From Neobacillus drentensis NBRC 102427 (GTDB lineage Bacteria > Bacillota > Bacilli > Bacillales > Cytobacillaceae): a stretch of 64,000 nt of DNA. The stretch is taken from contig NZ_BCUX01000013.1 of the NCBI RefSeq assembly GCF_001591445.1, positions 62,001-126,000 of the forward strand, written 5' to 3'. The position numbers and the translations under genes are program-made. This document shows positions 1-8,412 of the stretch, piece after piece; position 1 is the stretch's first letter, and every line of letters starts with the position of its first letter. Under the pieces are notes generated by a model. The model saw only the letters and a program-made list of their open reading frames with translations, had not been told where the DNA came from and searched no databases.

Positions 1-584
1 CGGCAGAACTTATTCAAGCAGCAAAAGCGGGCGGACTGCCTGTCAGCGTGAAAACACGACTTGGCAATAAGGATGTTCAGGAGTGGGAGGAGTGGCTAAC
101 GCATATTTTTAACCAAGATATTGCGAACCTTTCTATTCATTTACGTACAAGAAAGGAAATGAGCCAAGTAGATGCGCATTGGGAGCTAATTCCGGAAATC
201 AAAAAATTACGTGACCGTATCGCACCAAATACGCTGCTAACAATCAATGGAGACATTCCTGACCGTCAAACTGGGCTGCAGCTTGCTGAACAATATGGTA
301 TTGATGGAGTTATGATCGGGCGAGGTATTTTTAAAAATCCTTTTGCTTTTGAAAAAGAGCCAAAAGAGCATAGCAGTAATGAATACCTTGATCTTTTAAG
401 ACTGCAGCTTGATCTTCAAGATCAATATGCGGAAGAACTGCCACGTTCAATCACAGGGCTTCATCGCTTTTTCAAAATTTATGTCAAAGGATTCCCTGGA
501 GCTGCTGAATTAAGAAATCAATTGATGAACACGAAATCAACAGATGAAGTGCGTGCATTGCTTGATAACTTTGGAAAAGAATGA
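1..584 (+). CDS. dus: tRNA-dihydrouridine synthase, C-terminal part (5' end outside window)
   Basis: The reading frame is open from the left edge (codons begin at base 3), so the start and the FMN-barrel N-terminus lie outside the window. The visible part has Dus hallmarks: the SVKTRLG segment, then the TINGDI and DGVMIGRG phosphate/FMN-binding strands of a TIM barrel, then a helical C-terminus ([19 protein letters not shown]) that contacts tRNA. Dus enzymes reduce specific uridines in the tRNA D-loop using flavin and NADPH. The subclass cannot be decided from this fragment. Its stop codon overlaps an ATG of the next frame (ATGA at 581-584), but a hairpin lies just downstream and argues against simple coupling. 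Confidence 0.93.
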   Translation, partial: AELIQAAKAGGLPVSVKTRLGNKDVQEWEEWLTHIFNQDIANLSIHLRTRKEMSQVDAHWELIPEIKKLRDRIAPNTLLTINGDIPDRQTGLQLAEQYGIDGVMIGRGIFKNPFAFEKEPKEHSSNEYLDLLRLQLDLQDQYAEELPRSITGLHRFFKIYVKGFPGAAELRNQLMNTKSTDEVRALLDNFGKE

Positions 585-599
585 GTCCCAATAATTTAA

Positions 600-652
600 C
601 ACTCCCTCATTTATTATACATACCTTATTATGTAGGATTTATTAAGGGAGTG
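600..652 (+). promoter_or_regulatory. Hairpin covering the ribosome site of the LysM/VanY gene
   Basis: CACTCCCT at 600-607 is the exact reverse complement of AGGGAGTG at 645-652, and ACATA/TATGT pair inside the loop. No T-run follows, so it is not a standard terminator. The right arm contains the GGGAG part of the best ribosome site for the GTG start at 659, so the stem could hide that site. Confidence 0.5.
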
Positions 653-658
653 AGGTAT

Positions 659-1825
659 GTGTTTTGGAATAACACTTGGACTGCAGGGTATCGAACCATA
701 AATTATGTTGTGCAAAAGGGAGATACGCTGTATTCAATTGCAAAGAGATTTAATACAACCATTCAAAATATAAAGAATGCAAACCATTTAATAAGCGATT
801 CAATATATCCTGGACAATCGTTAACTATTCCAGAAGCTATATCTTATGTTGTAAAACCAGGAGATTACTTATATACAATTGCTAATAAGTTTAATACTAC
901 TGTCCAGAATATAAAGATTGCTAACCATTTAACAAGTGATTTAATATATCCCGGACAAACACTAATAATCCCTGCACCACTTGGAATAACCCTGCCAGAG
1001 GGAGTATTTGGTATTGGAAGCCATGGTCCCAATGTAGTAAGAATACAACAAGCATTGGTATCTATGGGTTTTAATATTCAACCGGACGGTGTTTATGGTC
1101 CTATAACTTCAAAAATTATCTTGGATTTACAAAATAAATACCCTGAAGTATTAATTGCTGATGGCGTATATGGACCCAAAACAAAAGAAATTTTACAAAA
1201 GCTGTTATCTTCAAACTATAAAGTAGTACAAAATCCCGATAATACAATGGTGTTAGTAAATAAATTTAATGCACTCCTCCCTTCCTATGTTCCTAAAAAT
1301 TTAACTGTAACAGATATTCCATTTTACTTTTCAGAATTCCGGCAACAAAAACTAATGCGACCAGAAGCGGCTAAGGCAGTTGATGCTTTATTCGCTAAAG
1401 CAGAGATAGACAAAATCAATTTAACTGGTGTTTCGGGCTATCGTTCTTACGACTATCAAATCGATCTTTTTTCTAGAAATATAAAGGCGAATCCAAACGC
1501 CAATCAGGTTAGTGCTCGACCTGGCGAAAGCGAACATCAAACGGGCTTAAGCATAGATATTTCCAGTCCATCAGTAGGTAATTCTCTCAGCCAATCCCTT
1601 GGTGATACAAAAGAAGGTAAGTGGTTAGTACAAAACGCACCTGATTTTGGTTTTATTATACGATTTCCAAAAGGAAAAGAAAGTATCACGGGGTATCAAT
1701 ATGAGCCTTGGCATATTCGTTATGTAGGAAAAGAGGTAGCAAAGGAAATAGCTGGTCGAAACATAACATTGGAAGAATATCTCGGTCAACTACCTATTAA
1801 TCGAACGGATTCTATTTATGGATAA
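659..1825 (+). CDS. LysM-repeat, peptidoglycan-binding, VanY-type D,D-carboxypeptidase
   Basis: Domains in order: two LysM repeats (each with a VVxxGDxLYxIAxxFNTT core and an IYPGQ.L.IP end), a PG_binding_1-like module (GPNVVRIQQAL, DGVYGP twice), and a C-terminal VanY/peptidase M15B domain. The VanY metal-site motifs are present: SEHQTGLSIDI (His, Asp) and EPWHIRYVG (His). The family cleaves the terminal D-Ala of peptidoglycan stem peptides. No signal peptide or membrane segment is visible, which is unusual for a wall enzyme and suggests action in the mother cell/spore or release by lysis. I place the start at GTG 659 behind GGGAGTGAGG; an in-frame ATG at 581 overlapping dus would add 26 residues but runs through the hairpin. 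Confidence 0.85.
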   Translation: MFWNNTWTAGYRTINYVVQKGDTLYSIAKRFNTTIQNIKNANHLISDSIYPGQSLTIPEAISYVVKPGDYLYTIANKFNTTVQNIKIANHLTSDLIYPGQTLIIPAPLGITLPEGVFGIGSHGPNVVRIQQALVSMGFNIQPDGVYGPITSKIILDLQNKYPEVLIADGVYGPKTKEILQKLLSSNYKVVQNPDNTMVLVNKFNALLPSYVPKNLTVTDIPFYFSEFRQQKLMRPEAAKAVDALFAKAEIDKINLTGVSGYRSYDYQIDLFSRNIKANPNANQVSARPGESEHQTGLSIDISSPSVGNSLSQSLGDTKEGKWLVQNAPDFGFIIRFPKGKESITGYQYEPWHIRYVGKEVAKEIAGRNITLEEYLGQLPINRTDSIYG

Positions 1826-1867
1826 GGTGTTCAAAACTGTTTGTTTTAAAATACGAATCTAAAAGAT

Positions 1868-1896
1868 GGAGTGGAGCTTAAGCCCACTCCTTTTTG
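1868..1896 (+). terminator. Rho-independent terminator after the LysM/VanY gene
   Basis: GGAGTGG (1868-1874) pairs with CCACTCC (1884-1890). The loop contains the palindrome GCTTAAGC, and a T-run follows. AAAA on the left flank may let it work for the convergent LysR gene as well. Confidence 0.85.
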
Positions 1897-1927
1897 TTAT
1901 ATATATTTATTAACATACTACTTATAT

Positions 1928-2818
1928 TTATTTTTTTATAATACCTATAGCCCTCTTCTCCAAAAAGTTCTTAAAATTTATGACGGCAGGAGACATATAT
2001 CCATTCAATCTCCATACCATTTGGATTACTCGAAAGCATTTTGGAGATTGTACACGGACCATTGAAATTTTACTTTCGTCTAGATTAGGGATGTAAGGTA
2101 CAATGGCAACACCCAATTTGGCTCCTACTAGGTCAGAGACTGTTCTCTCCTCATATCCTTCAAAGATCTTCCTAGGGAGAAATCCTGCTTCATTACAGAG
2201 ATTTTGTATTAAATCATGAAGGGCTGTTTGAGGCTTGAAAAAGATAAACGGATCATCGGCTACTTCACTTAAATTTACTTGCTTTTTTCCCGCCAGCCTA
2301 TGGGTAGCTGGAACAATTAGGAATAATTCTTCGGACAAAACTGGAATGGAACACAGACCTTCATGAGGTTCGAGCGGCGAACAGAAACCAATGTCAATGT
2401 TAGCTGCATCTATTTCTTTTAAGATTTTACTTGAAATATTTTGAGATAATTGAAATTGAATGTTCGGAAATTCCTTTTGGAAATCACTGATTAAATCAGG
2501 GACAAAACTGGAACCAAGTGTTTGGATAAATGCAAGTGAAATGGTCCCATGGTGTGGATCGACCATATCATGGATTGTTTGTTTTGCTTCTTTCATTTCT
2601 GATAATACCTGGTTTGCATGGCTTAGAAAAACCTTCCCATATTGGTTTAAAACGACCCCGCGGCTTTTTCTTTCGAATAAAGGGACACCAATTTCTTCTT
2701 CAAGACGCGAAATTGAACGGCTTAACGCCGGTTGTGAAAGATTTAATTCTTCGGAGGCTTTTGTAAAACTATTATATTTTGCAACTGTATGGAAATAAAA
2801 AAGTTGGTCAAAATCCAT
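1928..2818 (-). CDS. LysR-family transcriptional regulator
   Basis: 296 residues, normal for LysR. The N-terminal winged HTH is canonical (FHTVAKYNSFTKASEELNLSQPALSRSI, then LEEEIGVPLFER, residues about 8-55), followed by a periplasmic-binding-like effector domain. The ATG is preceded on its strand by GAGGAG. It is divergent from the MFS carrier at 2992 across about 170 bp. That is the standard arrangement for a LysR protein controlling its neighbour and itself, so it probably regulates the carrier. The effector is unknown. Confidence 0.92.
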   Translation of the reverse strand: MDFDQLFYFHTVAKYNSFTKASEELNLSQPALSRSISRLEEEIGVPLFERKSRGVVLNQYGKVFLSHANQVLSEMKEAKQTIHDMVDPHHGTISLAFIQTLGSSFVPDLISDFQKEFPNIQFQLSQNISSKILKEIDAANIDIGFCSPLEPHEGLCSIPVLSEELFLIVPATHRLAGKKQVNLSEVADDPFIFFKPQTALHDLIQNLCNEAGFLPRKIFEGYEERTVSDLVGAKLGVAIVPYIPNLDESKISMVRVQSPKCFRVIQMVWRLNGYMSPAVINFKNFLEKRAIGIIKK

Positions 2819-2991
2819 TTGGCATTCTCCTCGGTAAATCAGTGGTATTACTATTATGCATAGATACTATAAAAAATACAATTATGTGTGCATGGCAAAT
2901 AGATATATACTAAATAAGTCACTTATATTTCAAGGAAACCATCGTTAAATAGATCAGTCAATTGACAAGAGAAAAAAGGAGGAAACATGAG

Positions 2992-4212
2992 ATGGATAGA
3001 CCAAAATTATGGACGAAGGATTTTATAAATATCACTACTATCAGCTTTTTTATCTTTTTAGCATTTTATATCTTATTAACAGCACTTCCAATTCAAATAA
3101 CGAAAGAATTTGGCGGGGGTGCGGATCAGGCTGGTTTATTATTAACCTTATTTTTAATTGCGGCTATTATTATTCGACCATTTGCAGGGAAGTGGGTAAG
3201 TGTAGGATCACAAAAGAAAATACTGATTTATTCTGCATTAGCATTTTTTATTCCCACACTATTTTATCCATTTGTAACAAATATTTGGACATTATTTATC
3301 CTAAGGATTATTCATGGAATCACTTTTGGGGTTATAACTACGGTAAAAGGAACAATCAGTGCGGAAATCATTCCAGATTCAAGACGTGGAGAGGGAATGA
3401 GTTGGTTCTCATTAGCAATGGGACTAGCGATGGTTATTGGACCGGTTATCGGTCTTAACTTAGCTAATATTGGAGCATACAAAACAGCGTACATTATTTG
3501 TATTATCATTTCAGTACTAAATATCCTTCTATCAATGGTTATTCATGTTCCAGAACAAGGGAAGCAAGAAAAAGTTTCTAAAACAAGTAAAGGATTTGAT
3601 CTTAATGATTTGATTGGTAAAAAAGCTGCACCATTTGCCATTGTCGTATTTATTTTAGCATGTGCATATTCAGGTATTGCTTCATTCTTAGCTTTGTATG
3701 CACAAGAAATTAATCTTGTAAAAGCCGCTAGTACGTTCTTTATTCTTTATGCGGGCTTAATGTTTGTATTCCGGCCTTTTACAGGTGTGTGGGCTGACCG
3801 TTACGGGGCAAACAAAATTGTTTATCCTTGTATTATTTTATTTGCAATTGGGATGGTTATGCTCTCATTGCCTCAAACAGCAGTCATTATGATTTTGGCA
3901 GGGGCAATCATTGGAATTGGGTATGGCTCTGTTACACCAATACTTCAAACACAGGTTATTAGTTCTGTTGAAAAACATCGTGTAGGAATCGCCAATTCGT
4001 TGTTCTTCAATTCAATGGATTTAGGAATGGCTATTGGTGCATTTGTGCTGGGAATTGCAGCAAACTCATTCGGTTATGGCAGTGTTTTTATCTCTGGTAT
4101 TGCCCTTATTATCATAGGAGGCATAGCCTACTTCGCTTTAGCAAGCGGTAAGGAAAAAAAGACTCGCCATTCCGTTGGATTAAAGTCTGTCAATGATATT
4201 AAATATAAATAA
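2992..4212 (+). CDS. MFS transporter, 12-TM drug/metabolite exporter type
   Basis: About 406 residues, dense in hydrophobic helices, with the MFS loop 2-3 region (RPFAGKWVSVGSQKK) and its repeat in the second half (RPFTGVWADRYGANK). Together they give the two six-helix halves. It resembles YwoG/YfkF-type Bacillus carriers often annotated as multidrug exporters. I chose ATG 2992 because AAAGGAGG (2975-2982) lies nine bases upstream; a TTG at 2962 would put that site inside the coding region. Substrate unknown. It is divergent from a LysR regulator, which suggests induction by its own substrate. Confidence 0.9.
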   Translation: MDRPKLWTKDFINITTISFFIFLAFYILLTALPIQITKEFGGGADQAGLLLTLFLIAAIIIRPFAGKWVSVGSQKKILIYSALAFFIPTLFYPFVTNIWTLFILRIIHGITFGVITTVKGTISAEIIPDSRRGEGMSWFSLAMGLAMVIGPVIGLNLANIGAYKTAYIICIIISVLNILLSMVIHVPEQGKQEKVSKTSKGFDLNDLIGKKAAPFAIVVFILACAYSGIASFLALYAQEINLVKAASTFFILYAGLMFVFRPFTGVWADRYGANKIVYPCIILFAIGMVMLSLPQTAVIMILAGAIIGIGYGSVTPILQTQVISSVEKHRVGIANSLFFNSMDLGMAIGAFVLGIAANSFGYGSVFISGIALIIIGGIAYFALASGKEKKTRHSVGLKSVNDIKYK

Positions 4213-4228
4213 AAATCTTTTTCAGGGT

Positions 4229-4275
4229 GCCTGTCTTCTGAATAATTGTTAATCTGGAGACAGGCTTTCTTTCTT
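4229..4275 (+). terminator. Rho-independent terminator after the MFS gene
   Basis: GCCTGTCT (4229-4236) pairs with AGACAGGC (4258-4265) across a 21-base loop and is followed by TTTCTTTCTT. Confidence 0.7.
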
Positions 4276-4335
4276 AGCATAAGTAAAGGTTATATAATTA
4301 GTAAACATATGAAATTTGAAAGGAGAAAAATCTGA

Positions 4336-4815
4336 ATGCAAGTACGTGATTTCATGATTCGAAAAACTATTACAGCCAAGACTTCAATGACTGTGAAAGA
4401 ATTAATTTCTATTTTAGAAGGTAATCGAATTGGTGGTGTACCAGTCGTTGATGATAAAGGAAATTTAGTTGGTATTGTTTCAGATGGGGATATCGTACGT
4501 TTTCTTTCTCCACATAAAGAAAAACTATATTTAACTTACTATACTGTGTATGTAGAAGAAGCCCAAAAAATAGAAGATATTTTAAGAGAAAGAATGAATA
4601 CTCCCATTGAGCAAATTATGATAAAGAAAAATATTAAGACCTTAGCACCTGATGATGATTTTGAAAGCGCTATACGATTAATATCCAGACATCATTTTAA
4701 AAAGATTCCAGTAGTGAATGGAGCAGGTAGAGTTGTAGGGATAATAAGCCGTGGAGATATTATCCATAGTTTATCAAAATCAATATTTAAGGAAGAATCA
4801 GTCCAGGAACAATAG
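4336..4815 (+). CDS. CBS-domain pair protein
   Basis: 159 residues made almost entirely of two CBS motifs (about 7-60 and 95-150). Each has the G(I/V)(P/V)VVDxxGxxVGI(V/I)S.GDI core (GGVPVVDDKGNLVGIVSDGDI; IPVVNGAGRVVGIISRGDI). CBS pairs bind adenine nucleotides and act as energy sensors. There is no fused effector domain, so it probably acts on another protein. AAAGGAG lies about ten bases before the ATG. It is a single gene flanked by hairpins. Similar small two-CBS proteins are common in Bacillus (YhcV/YlbB-like). Confidence 0.9.
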   Translation: MQVRDFMIRKTITAKTSMTVKELISILEGNRIGGVPVVDDKGNLVGIVSDGDIVRFLSPHKEKLYLTYYTVYVEEAQKIEDILRERMNTPIEQIMIKKNIKTLAPDDDFESAIRLISRHHFKKIPVVNGAGRVVGIISRGDIIHSLSKSIFKEESVQEQ

Positions 4816-4829
4816 ACTAAATACTCACC

Positions 4830-4880
4830 AGCACCCCCTGTGTTGCCACATACATTCGGCACATGTGGAGTGGGGGTGCT
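4830..4880. terminator. Long GC-rich hairpin between convergent genes
   Basis: AGCACCCCC (4830-4838) pairs with GGGGGTGCT (4872-4880), and CCACAT/ATGTGG extend the stem inside. There is no real T-run on either strand. It lies between the converging CBS and sigma-54 activator genes, so a bidirectional transcription end is the likely role. Confidence 0.55.
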
Positions 4881-4965
4881 ATTAAAGGTAAAGGTGGAAT
4901 AGTTTTGGTGGGTTGACCTCTTTCACACTAAAGCGTTTCCTTTTCCTCGTTGCGTTTACCAAAAA

Positions 4966-6384
4966 CTAAATCTCAACCAATTCCTTCTCACTAATTCTCA
5001 AATTGAATTTTTTTAATCGACGAATAATATAGGATTGGGATACACCTAGTTTTTTGGCTGTTTTCCAAGTGCTATTCGTTTCGTTATAGGTTTTAATTAA
5101 AACGCTTTTTTCAATCTGATCTAAATAGACTGGTAAACTCACTTCTTCAACGTTTTGAAGGAGTAATTGTTGAGACTGCTGAATGGGGAAGTCGCTTGGT
5201 AAATCATCTATATCAATTTTTGGCCCAGCAGATGTAATCACTAATCGTTCCATTAAATTTTCAAGTTCACGAATATTTCCTTCCCAGCTGTAATTGTATA
5301 AGGTATCCATTAAGTTTTTGGATAAATAATGTTGATGGCCATATTTTTGGTCGAATTTACCTAAGTACAAATTCAAAAGTGGAATAATATCCTCTCTTCT
5401 TTCGCGTAATGGTGGAATTTTCATAGGAAGGATGTTTAGCCGATAAAATAAGTCCTTACGAAATGCTCCTTCCTTAACGCGTTCCATTAAATTTACATTG
5501 GTGGCTGCAATAATTCGCACATCCGCTTGTTGTACTTGATTATCCCCAATCATTCGATATGTCTTGTTTTGTAAAATTTGCAGAAGCTTTGATTGTAAAT
5601 GAAGAGGGAATTCCCCGATTTCGTCTAAAAATATAGTCCCCTGGTCAGCCGCAGCAATTAAACCGAGTTTGCCATTCGCATTGGCCCCTGTAAATGCCCC
5701 TTTTTTGTACCCAAATAATTCAGATTCAATGAGGGATTCTGGAATTGCACCGCAGTCTAAATGAATAAACGGTTTATTATTACGACTACTTAGCTGATGA
5801 ATTCGATAGGCCAAGGCTGTTTTCCCAACACCTGTTTCTCCATTTAATAGAATTGTTGTATCGATATCAGCAATCTTTTGAGACCATACAGAAATGGTTT
5901 GGGCAGCTTTACTTTTTCCGACATAGAAATCTTCATTCTGTTGATTTTTTTGCAAGATTAGTTCGCGAATTTGCTGTTTATATAGTTGTAAAATAGATTC
6001 AACTTTTCCTAATTCACTTGATTGATTGATAGCTTGGGATAGTTGTCTTGCATGGGTAACGATATATTGAATATCCCCGTTCTCGTCTGGAATGTAGTCA
6101 CCAGAAACAAGCAACTGAACATTATTTTGAGTAATCTGGGCGGTACTAATAAACCGTTTTTGTTCGATAACAAGCCTTGCGATAGAAGGTGAAAATAATC
6201 CTTGTTTTTCCATTTTAAAAACATTTTGACCAATCAGTTCACCGATTGAAAAAAAATCATCGGCTGCTTGGTTCACCCACAATACATTCCCATTGTTTTC
6301 GATAATCCAAATAGGATCTTTTAATGAATTAAGAATCTTTAAAAGTAATTGCCCATCAAATTTTTGTAAGACTTTTGCTGTCAA
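4966..6384 (-). CDS. Sigma-54-dependent enhancer-binding activator (PAS, AAA+, Fis-type HTH)
   Basis: 472 residues. An N-terminal PAS-like sensor (about 10-115; IWIIENNGNVLWVNQAADDFF) is followed by a linker, a sigma-54 AAA+ domain and a C-terminal HTH. The AAA+ domain has Walker A GETGVGKT, the sigma-54 contact loop GAFTGAN and Walker B GTIFLDEIGE; the HTH reads WKTAKKLGVSQSYIIRRLKKF. The layout resembles RocR, BkdR and AcoR of Bacillus. The start is TTG with CGAGGGA upstream. It is divergent from the symporter/amidohydrolase operon, which carries a -24/-12 promoter, so this protein almost certainly activates that operon. The PAS domain probably senses the imported compound. Confidence 0.95.
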   Translation of the reverse strand: MTAKVLQKFDGQLLLKILNSLKDPIWIIENNGNVLWVNQAADDFFSIGELIGQNVFKMEKQGLFSPSIARLVIEQKRFISTAQITQNNVQLLVSGDYIPDENGDIQYIVTHARQLSQAINQSSELGKVESILQLYKQQIRELILQKNQQNEDFYVGKSKAAQTISVWSQKIADIDTTILLNGETGVGKTALAYRIHQLSSRNNKPFIHLDCGAIPESLIESELFGYKKGAFTGANANGKLGLIAAADQGTIFLDEIGEFPLHLQSKLLQILQNKTYRMIGDNQVQQADVRIIAATNVNLMERVKEGAFRKDLFYRLNILPMKIPPLRERREDIIPLLNLYLGKFDQKYGHQHYLSKNLMDTLYNYSWEGNIRELENLMERLVITSAGPKIDIDDLPSDFPIQQSQQLLLQNVEEVSLPVYLDQIEKSVLIKTYNETNSTWKTAKKLGVSQSYIIRRLKKFNLRISEKELVEI

Positions 6385-6444
6385 AGTATTTCCCTCGATT
6401 CATATGTAATTACCGCATGCCAGAAAAGTTTTAAACCCTCAGTA

Positions 6445-6456
6445 TTGATTCATAAT
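6445..6456. promoter_or_regulatory. Candidate upstream activator site 1
   Basis: TTGATTCATAAT, the exact reverse complement of the second copy at 6564-6575. It lies about 175 bp upstream of the -24 element, in the range used by enhancer-binding proteins. A weaker relative, GATTCATAT, occurs at 6397-6405 near the activator start. Confidence 0.5.
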
Positions 6457-6563
6457 CGACTCATTTTGAACTCCTATACAAGTAACTATAGCATATAATA
6501 AGGCGTAGTTATACGTTCTTCGACATAATTTGAGTCCAATTAGAATCATTAAGTCAGAATGGA

Positions 6564-6575
6564 ATTATGAATCAA
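6564..6575. promoter_or_regulatory. Candidate upstream activator site 2
   Basis: ATTATGAATCAA, inverted relative to the site at 6445 with centres 119 bp apart. It sits about 55 bp upstream of the -24 element. The inverted pair suggests two activator sites, possibly looped or shared with autoregulation. Confidence 0.5.
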
Positions 6576-6618
6576 ACATAGAATTATTCGAAAGTACTGA
6601 TTTATCATTGTTTTATAA

Positions 6619-6636
6619 TTGGCATGCTTCTTGCAT
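6619..6636 (+). promoter_or_regulatory. Sigma-54 (-24/-12) promoter
   Basis: TTGGCATGCTTCTTGCAT matches the TGGCAC-N5-TTGCW consensus at all key positions. GG (6621-6622) and GC (6633-6634) are exactly 12 bp apart. It lies about 100 bp before the DUF3311/symporter/amidohydrolase genes and opposite a sigma-54 activator gene, which strongly supports the call. Confidence 0.88.
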
Positions 6637-6738
6637 CTTTATAAAATGTACTCAAATATATGGAGAATCTGGGAGAAGTCATGAATCGTATGAAACGGTT
6701 TGTAAAAACTTTATTAAAAGTAGAGGAGGTTGGTTAAT

Positions 6739-6933
6739 TTGAAACCATTCTATTTTCTGGCGTTTATTCCGGTTGTGGCTTTCCTTATCGGTGTACCTTT
6801 AGTGAATCGGATTAAACCTTTTGTATTAGGGCTGCCTTTTTCAATGTTTTGGATCGTATTGTGGGTTATTTTAAGTTCTTTAATTCTATTTATTTTGTAT
6901 AGGCTTGATCAGCATGATGAGGAGGTGTCATAA
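6739..6933 (+). CDS. DUF3311 small membrane protein, symporter partner
   Basis: About 64 residues with two transmembrane helices (residues about 3-22 and 32-55) and a charged tail (RLDQHDEEVS). DUF3311 proteins such as B. subtilis YhjC typically sit directly before a sodium:solute symporter and are thought to be an accessory subunit. The start is TTG 6739 with GAGGAGGT (6723-6730) eight bases upstream; a TTG at 6730 is too close to that site. The stop overlaps the symporter ATG by one base, which implies coupled translation and matched amounts. Confidence 0.85.
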   Translation: MKPFYFLAFIPVVAFLIGVPLVNRIKPFVLGLPFSMFWIVLWVILSSLILFILYRLDQHDEEVS

Positions 6934-8411
6934 TGAATATTTCATTAATGATTATGATAGCCGTTGTTATCTTTTGCATGTATACAGCTATAAAAGCAGG
7001 TAAAGGAAAAAATGACAAATTGGAAGAGTGGGCATTAGGTGGACGAGGCATGGGCGCTATCATTACTTTCTTCTTATTAGCTGGGGAGTTTTTTACCGCC
7101 TTCACTCTAACTGGGTTAGTAGGACTAGCCTATAATAGTGGGATTGCGACTCTTTATATCATGTCATATATTTCGATCGCATGTATTATTGGCTATTTTC
7201 TATTACCAAAAATTAGACATTATAGTAAAGAGCATAATCTAATTTCACAAGGAGACTTTTTTGAGAAGAAATATAATAGTCCGTTTTTAGGGAAGCTTAT
7301 TACAATCGTAGGAGCTATTGCAATTATTCCAACAATAGTAATGGCATTAAAGGGGATGGGGCTGATTGTGTCTGTCGCATCCTACGGGGCAATATCTTCT
7401 AGTGCAGCAATTTGGTTTGGAAGTATTATTGTCTTAATCTATACATTAATTTCGGGACTTCATGGATCTTCTCGTGTAGCCATTATTAAGGATATTCTTA
7501 TGTTTGGTGTGCTACTATTTTTGGGTCTTTACTTCCCATTCCATTATTATGATGGAGTTGGATCGATGGTTAAGGAGGTTGCAGAGGTTAAGCCTCAAGT
7601 ATTAATATTTCCAGATACAGGTCTAAGTCTTGTATGGTATGTCTCTACTGTCATATTAATGTGTTTAGGGTTATATCTTTGGCCAAATTCATTTTTATCG
7701 ACTTTTGCAGCGAAAAATGACAAAGCTCTTCGTAAAAATACTATTTTAATGCCGTTATATTCATTAATGCAGCTATTTGCATGTCTTGTCGGATTAACTG
7801 CGATATTAGCGATTCCAACTCTATCAGGAGCGGAAAGTGATTTGGCATTAATTAAGTTAGTATTTGAAACATTTGATCCATGGTTTGTAGGATTCATTGG
7901 AGCAGCGGGAGTATTGGCTTCTTTAGTGCCGTGTTCTGTTGCGCTCATTACAATTGGTTCAATGATAGCTTCAAATATTTATATGCCGTTGAAACCAGAT
8001 ACTTCAGTTCGGAAGCAAATGAATATTGCACGACTTTTCGCAATTGCTGCAGCGATTATTAGTATATACACATCATTAAATTCACACGGTGCAATCGTAT
8101 TCCTGCAATTAATTAGCTATAACTTTATTATGCAGCTATTCCCAGCTCTTATTTTTAGTTTACAGAAGAAAAACTTTGTTACGAAGCAAGGTGCAATCAG
8201 TGGTATTGTCATAGGTGTATCATTAGCATTATACTCCGCAGCGACAGGTACAACTGCGGCAACACTATTCCCGAACCTACCTTCATTTATTTTAGATATT
8301 AATAATGGTTTAAATATGTTAATCATTAACGCAATCGTAACGGTAGTTGTCAGTCTTGTAACTCAAAAATCAACAGAGGAAAGTCAAAGTTTAGAAAGTG
8401 GGATTATATAA
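6933..8411 (+). CDS. Sodium:solute symporter (SSF family)
   Basis: 492 residues with about 13 hydrophobic helices. The SSF signature region is present (GGRGMGAIITFFLLAGEFFTAFTLTGLVGLAY near the N-terminus and a GLYLWPNSFLSTFAAK segment midway). These carriers take up organic acids, amino acids or acyl-amino acids with Na+. The neighbours are a DUF3311 partner upstream, as in yhjC-yhjB, and an M20 amidohydrolase downstream. That context suggests import of an N-acylated or amide-linked amino acid which the hydrolase then splits. GGAGGTG precedes the ATG. Expression is probably from the sigma-54 promoter at 6619. Confidence 0.92.
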   Translation: MNISLMIMIAVVIFCMYTAIKAGKGKNDKLEEWALGGRGMGAIITFFLLAGEFFTAFTLTGLVGLAYNSGIATLYIMSYISIACIIGYFLLPKIRHYSKEHNLISQGDFFEKKYNSPFLGKLITIVGAIAIIPTIVMALKGMGLIVSVASYGAISSSAAIWFGSIIVLIYTLISGLHGSSRVAIIKDILMFGVLLFLGLYFPFHYYDGVGSMVKEVAEVKPQVLIFPDTGLSLVWYVSTVILMCLGLYLWPNSFLSTFAAKNDKALRKNTILMPLYSLMQLFACLVGLTAILAIPTLSGAESDLALIKLVFETFDPWFVGFIGAAGVLASLVPCSVALITIGSMIASNIYMPLKPDTSVRKQMNIARLFAIAAAIISIYTSLNSHGAIVFLQLISYNFIMQLFPALIFSLQKKNFVTKQGAISGIVIGVSLALYSAATGTTAATLFPNLPSFILDINNGLNMLIINAIVTVVVSLVTQKSTEESQSLESGII

Positions 8412-8412
8412 A

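Noticed and set aside
2460..2798. Plus-strand frame of 112 codons opposite the LysR gene
   Set aside because: Antisense shadow of a well-supported regulator gene.
3009..3458. A 149-codon frame inside the MFS gene
   Set aside because: It is a shifted reading of a clear transporter gene, rich in Tyr, Asn and Trp, with no family match.
4928..4941. cre-like CTAAAGCGTTTCCT
   Set aside because: It lies downstream of two converging genes, where no promoter is expected.
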